This document shows, in pieces, positions 58,937-64,000 of a stretch of 64,000 bases of DNA. Source of the DNA: an uncultured Desulfobulbaceae bacterium (GTDB lineage: Bacteria; Desulfobacterota; Desulfobulbia; Desulfobulbales; BM004); contig CAMYKS010000012.1 of NCBI GenBank assembly GCA_947259115.1, positions 1 to 64,000 on the forward strand, written 5' to 3'. The notes beneath the pieces are model-generated. The model was not told the DNA's origin. It saw only the letters and a list, made by a program, of their open reading frames with translations, and did no database searches. The position numbers and the translations under genes are program-made. The number at the start of each line of letters is the position of its first letter. Position 1 is the first letter of the stretch.

Positions 58937-59722
58937 GTGACAATTTTCAGTATCATTGGTCTTGCCAGTCTTATCTCCGGTTTTCTTTCCGGTTTGCTGG
59001 GCATAGGCGGCGGTATAGTCATGGCCCCCATCTTGATTTTCCTGCCGGCCTGGGTTGGGCTCCAACCATTGTCGATGAAGGTCGTGGCCGGGCTGACCAT
59101 CATACAGGGCCTTGTCGGCTGCCTGTTTGGTGCGCTGTATCATAAGAAATTCAATTTTGTTTCCGGGCGGCTGTTCAGGTACATGGGATTACCAATTTTT
59201 CTGCTGTCCTTCCTTGGAGGGTATGTATCCCAATTTGTTTCCAATTCCCTGCTGCTGATACTTTTTGCCGCACTGGCGCTGGCCGCAGCCGTGCTTATCC
59301 TTGTTCCGGTCAAGGGAGACAGTGAAAACCCCGATATCAGCACCCTGGAGTTCAGGAGATCCCGGGCAGTTATGGCATCTGCAGGGGTTGGCTTGCTGGG
59401 TGGTATGGTGGGCCAGGGCGGCTCATTTATCCTGATTCCGCTAATGACTTCCTATGTGCAGATACCGACCAGAATTGCCATTGGCAGCAACCTGGCAATT
59501 GTCACCCTGGCAACGTCTGCCGGATTTCTGGGCAAGGTGTTGGGCGGACAGATCGAGTGGCTTTATACCATACCGGTCCTGGTCTCAACAATCCCGGCAA
59601 CACTTGTTGGCAGCCTGGTGAGCACGAGAGTCAGTTTTGTCTATCTCAAGCGGATACTTGCAGTTCTTATTGCAATTGCCGCTCTGAGAATATGGTATTC
59701 TATACTGTTGAGTTACAGTTGA
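58937..59722 (+). CDS. TauE/SafE family sulfite exporter-like permease
   Basis: This 261-residue membrane protein has eight or nine TM helices and the family's two-fold repeated glycine-rich motif: SGLLGIGGGIVMAPIL in the first half and GLLGGMVGQGGSFILIPLM in the second. TauE/SafE proteins export small sulfur anions or organic acids such as sulfite or sulfoacetate. In a sulfur-metabolising anaerobe, sulfite or thiosulfate transport is plausible but unproven. It starts with GTG and lacks a strong Shine-Dalgarno sequence. It converges on the hybrid kinase gene 16 bp away. Confidence 0.86.
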   Translation: MTIFSIIGLASLISGFLSGLLGIGGGIVMAPILIFLPAWVGLQPLSMKVVAGLTIIQGLVGCLFGALYHKKFNFVSGRLFRYMGLPIFLLSFLGGYVSQFVSNSLLLILFAALALAAAVLILVPVKGDSENPDISTLEFRRSRAVMASAGVGLLGGMVGQGGSFILIPLMTSYVQIPTRIAIGSNLAIVTLATSAGFLGKVLGGQIEWLYTIPVLVSTIPATLVGSLVSTRVSFVYLKRILAVLIAIAALRIWYSILLSYS

Positions 59723-59738
59723 TCAACTGCTGAACTTG

Positions 59739-62700
59739 TTATTTCCGGCTGTCCATTGCCTTTCTGACTGAGCGGACCAATTTCTCTGTGTCAAAAGGTT
59801 TCAGAAAATAATCAGCAAAACCCAATTCTTTAGCCCTTTCATCAGAGATTTTTGAGCTGTAGCCGGTGCAGAGAATGACCGGAAGATCAGGTCTTATTTT
59901 GAGGAGTTTAGCAAACAATTCCACCCCTGACATAGCTGGCATGGTCTGGTCGGTAATAACCAGGTCAAAGTCATCGGGATTTGCCTCAAATGTTTCAAGG
60001 GCTTTTCTGCTGTCAGTGCTCGAAGTTACCCGATAGCCGTGCAACTGGAGCATTTCAACTGCCAACTCCACAAGCGACTTCTCATCATCCACAAAAAGAA
60101 TATGTTCATCCCCCTTGTACTGGAACGGGACTATATTCCTGGCCACAACTGCAGATTTTTCAGCTACCGGGAAATAAATCTTAAATGTAGTGCCTTTGCC
60201 CGGGGTACTGTCAACCGCGATCATGCCTCCGTGGTTTTCGACAATACCGTGCACCACTGATAACCCCATGCCGGTTCCTTCGCCGACTTTTTTTGTTGTG
60301 AAAAATGGATCGAAGATGCGCTCTTTCACCTCGGGTTCAATGCCATTGCCCGTATCGCTAACAGAAAGCAGGGCATAGGGGCCGGGCTGCATATCGGTTT
60401 TATGATTGGTATCATCTTCTCCCAGCTTCTCCTCCTGCAGGGATACTTTGAGTGCGCCCTTTTCATCCATGGCATGAACCGCATTTGCACAAAGGTTCAT
60501 GAGAACCTGATTGAGCTGGGTGGGGTCTGCTTTTATGGTGCGGCACTGCGAGTCAAGATCCTGATGGATTTGAACAGATGATGGTATGGTGGAGCGCAGC
60601 AGCTTGAGTGTTTCACTGAAAACCAGATACGGTTTGACCGGCACCAAATCCTGCTTAGTCTTGCGGCTGAAGGCCAGGATCTGGCGCACCATCTCTTTGG
60701 CCCGCCCCGAGGCTTTCAGTATCTGGTCAACATATTGTCTGCCGGGACCATCCTCCTTGATAACAAACCTGGCCAGATCGGCATTGCCGAGGATAATGGT
60801 AAGAATATTATTGAAATCATGGGCAATGCCGCCTGCCATGGTACCGATGGCCTCCATCTTATAAACCTGGCGCAGCTCGGCTTCGAGTTTAGCTTTATCC
60901 CTCTCCGCTTTTTTACGTGCCGTAATATCCCTGGTTATGGAAAGGATATGCGGCTCACCCTTCAGATGAATTAAATTTGCCGACATCAAGGCGGTTTTTA
61001 TGGTGCCGTCTTTCATGCGGAAATTTGCCTCCAGGTTTGTCACCTGGCCTGATTCCTGCAACTCATCCACCAGGACTGTGCGGTCCTCCGGGTTGTCCCA
61101 TATGTTGATATCCAGGGAAGATCTGCCTATAACGTCTTCGCGGCTATAACCTGTTAGTGCGGTAAAACCCTCATTGACCTCAACATAGGTGCCGTCGAGT
61201 TTGTTGAAGTTAATGGCATCGGGGCTGGTGTGAAAGGCCGTGCGGAAGCGTTTTTCCAGTTCGTGCAGGTCTTTTGCAGCTTTAACGTGCTCTGTAATAT
61301 CTCGGATCCTGGAAAAGATGACCTTCCTGTCCCGGAGCATAATAAGGACAGCACCAAGGTCCACCATGATCTCTTTGCCGTCTTTCCTCTTATGTATCCT
61401 TCTCCTTATGCGCTGATTTCCTTCCCTGGCAATTTTTTTTATGGTGGCAATTGTTTCTTTCGGTTCGGCACTGATATCGGCTGCTTCAAGTTGTAGAGCC
61501 TCCTCCCGGGTATACCCATAGAGTTTGAGAAATGCTTCATTGGCGTCGATGATATCCTGCGTCTCTGCATCGAATATGACGGTAGCGTCAATTTCATTAT
61601 TGAAAATTTTGCTGTATTTCTCCTCGCTTTCCTTGAGCGCCTCTTCCGCATCCTTGCGTTCAGTGATGTCCGTTGCAATTTCAAGCCGCACAATTCTTCC
61701 ATCTGTCCATTTAATAGCCCTGTCAATTATATGAAACCAGCGGCCGTTAAGAGTGTTCAGAAAATCCCAGGTATAAGCTGGAGCGGGTTTGCCGTCAGCG
61801 TCAATGAGATATTTATTGGTGCAGAAATCGCAGGGCCCGGTCTGGTTGACCTGAAGATTCTGCCAGCATATCTTTCCTGAAATATCTCCCATCATCTCCC
61901 GGCCATACTTGTTGATAAAGAGGACCTCGTAGGTATCCATGTCTGCGACATACACTATGGCATCCAGGCTGTCCATCAGGAGATGAAACTTCTCCTCACT
62001 TTCCATGATCGCCAATTCCGCTTTTTTACTGTCAGAGATATCCTCGAATATACCGATAACACCTGAGACAGAGCCATCGTCATTAAAAGAAGGACTGAAA
62101 TTTGCCTTCATCTGGGTGAGGACATTACCTGTCACAGTAAGATATTCCCCTGCAAATTCGCTTTTTTTACCGGCCAGGGCATCGGCTATGGCATGCTGCA
62201 TGCCCTCCTCTTTGATATCTTTATACGAAAAGCCGATCAGCTTTTTTTCAGGGGCCCCGAAAAGTTTTGTGGCATTGGCATTACAGTTAATAATGACGCC
62301 TTCTGCATCGGTATACATTATGGCAAGGGGGGAATGTTCAAAAACGGACTGGAACCTTGTCCGGCTTTCCTGCAGGTCTTTCTTAAGCTTTAATTTTTCA
62401 GTTACGTCTGTAAGGAGGGAGATAAAGCCGATAACATTTCCATCCCGGTCGCGTTTGTAGTTCCAGTCCACTTTTATATCCAGCAGGGTACCGTCTTTTC
62501 TGATATTCGTGCCGAACCATGGAGTGGGAAGCGGCTGCTCCCGGACCAGATAATCAAGATATGCTGCAAGTTCATGCCGTTCTGAATCTATTGCCGAAAG
62601 TTTTAGCATTGACTTACCGATCAGTTTCCCGTCTTCATAGCCGTGCATCCTATGGTGTGCTGTATTGGCATAAACTATTATGCCCTTTGTGTCGACTTCC

Positions 62701-62828
62701 TGGATACCGAATAAGAGAGAGTCAAAAAGAGTCCGGTAGCTCTCTTTCTCCTTGCGGAATAACTCTATTTTCTTTTCGAGTTCAGCGATCTTTTTTCCCA
62801 GGTCGGCAATGTTCTGCGTGGATGGCAT
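59739..62828 (-). CDS. Hybrid sensor histidine kinase with five PAS domains and a receiver domain
   Basis: This 1029-residue soluble kinase has a short N-terminal coiled coil (LGKKIAELEKKIELFRKEKE) and then five PAS/PAC units. Their starts are near residues 30, 155, 282, 400 and 525 (TLFDSLLFG, SVFEHSPLA, LLMDSLDAI, KIFNNEIDA, TAFHTSPDA). HisKA follows with His670 in AGGIAHDFNNIL, then HATPase_c (NLCANAVHAMDE, SVSDTGNGIEP, GTGMGLSVVHGI) and a C-terminal REC domain (VDDEKSLVELA, Asp960 in VITDQTMPAM). The third PAS has a C..C cluster (KICWQ..GPCDFCTNKY) that could bind metal or haem. No TM helices, so it senses a cytoplasmic cue. Its output partner is not obvious. Confidence 0.92.
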   Translation of the reverse strand: MPSTQNIADLGKKIAELEKKIELFRKEKESYRTLFDSLLFGIQEVDTKGIIVYANTAHHRMHGYEDGKLIGKSMLKLSAIDSERHELAAYLDYLVREQPLPTPWFGTNIRKDGTLLDIKVDWNYKRDRDGNVIGFISLLTDVTEKLKLKKDLQESRTRFQSVFEHSPLAIMYTDAEGVIINCNANATKLFGAPEKKLIGFSYKDIKEEGMQHAIADALAGKKSEFAGEYLTVTGNVLTQMKANFSPSFNDDGSVSGVIGIFEDISDSKKAELAIMESEEKFHLLMDSLDAIVYVADMDTYEVLFINKYGREMMGDISGKICWQNLQVNQTGPCDFCTNKYLIDADGKPAPAYTWDFLNTLNGRWFHIIDRAIKWTDGRIVRLEIATDITERKDAEEALKESEEKYSKIFNNEIDATVIFDAETQDIIDANEAFLKLYGYTREEALQLEAADISAEPKETIATIKKIAREGNQRIRRRIHKRKDGKEIMVDLGAVLIMLRDRKVIFSRIRDITEHVKAAKDLHELEKRFRTAFHTSPDAINFNKLDGTYVEVNEGFTALTGYSREDVIGRSSLDINIWDNPEDRTVLVDELQESGQVTNLEANFRMKDGTIKTALMSANLIHLKGEPHILSITRDITARKKAERDKAKLEAELRQVYKMEAIGTMAGGIAHDFNNILTIILGNADLARFVIKEDGPGRQYVDQILKASGRAKEMVRQILAFSRKTKQDLVPVKPYLVFSETLKLLRSTIPSSVQIHQDLDSQCRTIKADPTQLNQVLMNLCANAVHAMDEKGALKVSLQEEKLGEDDTNHKTDMQPGPYALLSVSDTGNGIEPEVKERIFDPFFTTKKVGEGTGMGLSVVHGIVENHGGMIAVDSTPGKGTTFKIYFPVAEKSAVVARNIVPFQYKGDEHILFVDDEKSLVELAVEMLQLHGYRVTSSTDSRKALETFEANPDDFDLVITDQTMPAMSGVELFAKLLKIRPDLPVILCTGYSSKISDERAKELGFADYFLKPFDTEKLVRSVRKAMDSRK

Positions 62829-63050
62829 GATGTTTTCTTCCTGAGTTCCAAGGTATATACAGACAGTTTATAATTGGGATTATTTGTTACTTGCTACCAA
62901 TAGTTGCAAAAAATAGCAAGAGACAAGATGAGGCAGGCGCTTCAAAAAAAATCTGTATAGAAAAAATAGTTGAACCATGGCTAAGTGTAGAGCATTCTGA
63001 GAATAGTTATCCGTATAACATGTTTAAATTATTATAAAACTGCGACAATT

Positions 63051-63106
63051 TGCCACATTGTAACACCTGCTGCAATGTGGTAGCCATGTGATGCCACAAT
63101 GTGGCA
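63051..63106. promoter_or_regulatory. Palindromic operator-like sites upstream of the cytochrome gene
   Basis: A perfect 15-bp palindrome TGCCACAATGTGGCA (63092-63106) follows an inverted pair of the same half-site: TGCCACATTG (63051-63060) and CAATGTGGTA (63073-63082), 12 bases apart. These repeated CCACATTG half-sites, 164 bp before the cytochrome start, look like binding sites for a dimeric regulator. The regulator is unidentified. Confidence 0.6.
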
Positions 63107-63269
63107 GTGAAATTTTGTGTGCCCTCAAATATATCCCCATAATTTGCGGGTACGTATTCGGGTCCTTCCGCTTTCCTGTCCAGCTTTGGAACTCAGAAGG
63201 TCAGGCATGGTCTAGTCCGCATTGGATAGATTTAACAAGGAGTCAAAAACAGCGAGGTGGATGACAACA

Positions 63270-64000
63270 ATGAAAGATGAAAAAAGAGAGATTTCAAGAA
63301 GGGATTTGTTGGTTGGAGCAGGAAAGGTTGCAGCAGGTGCTGCCATAGTTTCCGTGGGCGCTTCAGGCCTGATTAGGCCTGGCAAAACTGAGGCCGCACA
63401 ATTTCCCTGGGGATACAAAAAGCTCGACCTGCAGGAAGTGGGCGATATAGCGTATAATGCCTGGTACGGCAAATTCTGCTGCCAGGCGGTCGTAGAAGGT
63501 CTTCTGAAGCCACTGCAGAAATCCATTGGCGACCCCTATGCCTCACTTCCGCTGGATGCCTTCAAGTGGGGGCACGGCGGAGCAGTAGGCTGGGGTACCT
63601 TATGCGGCACCATGACCGGAGCCGGTATTGCCACCGGTTTTATTGCCGGTCCTGAAGGTGAGAAAATATTAAACGATGTAATCGCCTATTACGCCAGCAC
63701 CGAGTTGCCCATATATAAACCGGCCAATCCCAAAGGCAGCTTCAAGAATGTCAACCGGAGCGACTCTCCCCTCTGCCACATCTCTGTGGGCAAATGGATG
63801 GAAAAAGAGGGCGTTAAATTTTTCAGCCCGCAGCGTAAAGAGAGATGTGCCAGAATTTCGGCCGACGTGGCAATGTATACCGCTAAGCTTCTCAATGATT
63901 GGGCTGACGGCAAGTACAAGCCGGCCCACGGTTCAAACCTGAAAGATAACGGCATAACCACCCAGGAAAACTGCATGGAATGCCATGGTGACAATGTGCC
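63270..64000 (+). CDS. Tat-exported C_GCAxxG_C_C / split-Soret-like cytochrome (partial, runs off the window)
   Basis: The frame is open from ATG 63270 to the window end (243 codons seen). A gaggtgg Shine-Dalgarno sequence is about ten bases upstream; an in-frame ATG at 63261 is an alternative. The N-terminus is a Tat signal (SRRDLLVGAGKVAAGAAIVS...). The mature part has FCCQAVVEGLL and GHGGAVGWGTLCGTMTGAG, then SPLCHISVGKWMEKEG, a pattern of the C_GCAxxG_C_C family that includes split-Soret cytochrome c. At the very end CMECH supplies a CxxCH haem c motif, and a second is likely beyond the window. It is a periplasmic electron-transfer protein of sulfate reducers by analogy. Confidence 0.82.
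   Translation, partial: MKDEKREISRRDLLVGAGKVAAGAAIVSVGASGLIRPGKTEAAQFPWGYKKLDLQEVGDIAYNAWYGKFCCQAVVEGLLKPLQKSIGDPYASLPLDAFKWGHGGAVGWGTLCGTMTGAGIATGFIAGPEGEKILNDVIAYYASTELPIYKPANPKGSFKNVNRSDSPLCHISVGKWMEKEGVKFFSPQRKERCARISADVAMYTAKLLNDWADGKYKPAHGSNLKDNGITTQENCMECHGDNV

Noticed and set aside
1-64000. CRISPR arrays, tRNA or rRNA genes
   Set aside because: No regularly spaced direct repeats, tRNA cloverleaf or rRNA-like sequence was recognised on either strand by eye.

Overview
The window looks like a chromosomal segment of an anaerobic Desulfobacterota bacterium, probably a relative of the Desulfobulbales. This is an inference from gene content: a carbon-monoxide dehydrogenase remnant, a split-Soret-like periplasmic cytochrome, a VKOR-thioredoxin fusion, a rubrerythrin-like protein, a stand-alone AICAR transformylase, REC/PAS signalling proteins, and two copies of a small cysteine protein. 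No rRNA, tRNA or CRISPR array was seen.

Layout. Positions 1-3.4 kb are a small integron. An intI-type integrase is transcribed leftwards, with four gene cassettes on the side of its 3' end, each bounded by attC-like sites with matching core sequences. A Rho-independent terminator closes the array. A decayed second integrase end (3.59-3.74 kb) and a hairpin-rich non-coding stretch follow. Positions 4.3-8.3 kb hold a large exported beta-helix / MopE-like / repeat protein, split by a frameshift. Positions 8.7-26 kb are mostly housekeeping: ferrochelatase and FtsH (overlapping), a DUF389 membrane protein with a Ca2+-type P-ATPase, DNA polymerase I, a DUF748 envelope protein, a PilZ protein, AICAR transformylase and a KefB-type antiporter. 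A CooS fragment sits at 26.3-26.6 kb. Positions 26.7-34.8 kb carry an HAE3/MMPL exporter, a TPR protein, an intradiol dioxygenase with a degenerate rubrerythrin, TfoX-N, a DUF4079-like protein, VKOR-Trx, a quinone-reductase-like flavoprotein and a conserved hypothetical with a frameshifted end.

The most striking locus is 35.1-46.0 kb, all on the minus strand. It encodes a 2694-residue iterative polyketide synthase that reads as PilZ-KS-AT-ACP-ACP-KR-DH-PPTase-hotdog TE-hotdog TE. An overlapping methyltransferase and a CrtI/CrtISO-like FAD enzyme follow. The KS-to-PPTase core resembles the enediyne-type (PKSE) family, and the two C-terminal domains resemble the separate enediyne thioesterase. 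The enediyne accessory genes are absent. The N-terminal PilZ domain keeps both c-di-GMP-binding motifs. I infer a c-di-GMP-responsive, self-phosphopantetheinylating, self-releasing polyene or lipid synthase whose product may be methylated and oxidised or reduced by the two neighbours.

Positions 46.5-64 kb hold a lipoprotein lipase-like hydrolase, a two-TM K+ channel, a decayed exported gene beside a multicopper oxidase, a flavodoxin-like protein, an SDR, a YhcB-like repeat protein, small cysteine proteins, a CDF transporter, a MITE-like element at the end of a REC-PAS protein, a TauE/SafE transporter, a five-PAS hybrid histidine kinase and, running off the end, a Tat-exported C_GCAxxG_C_C / split-Soret-like cytochrome preceded by palindromic operator-like sites.
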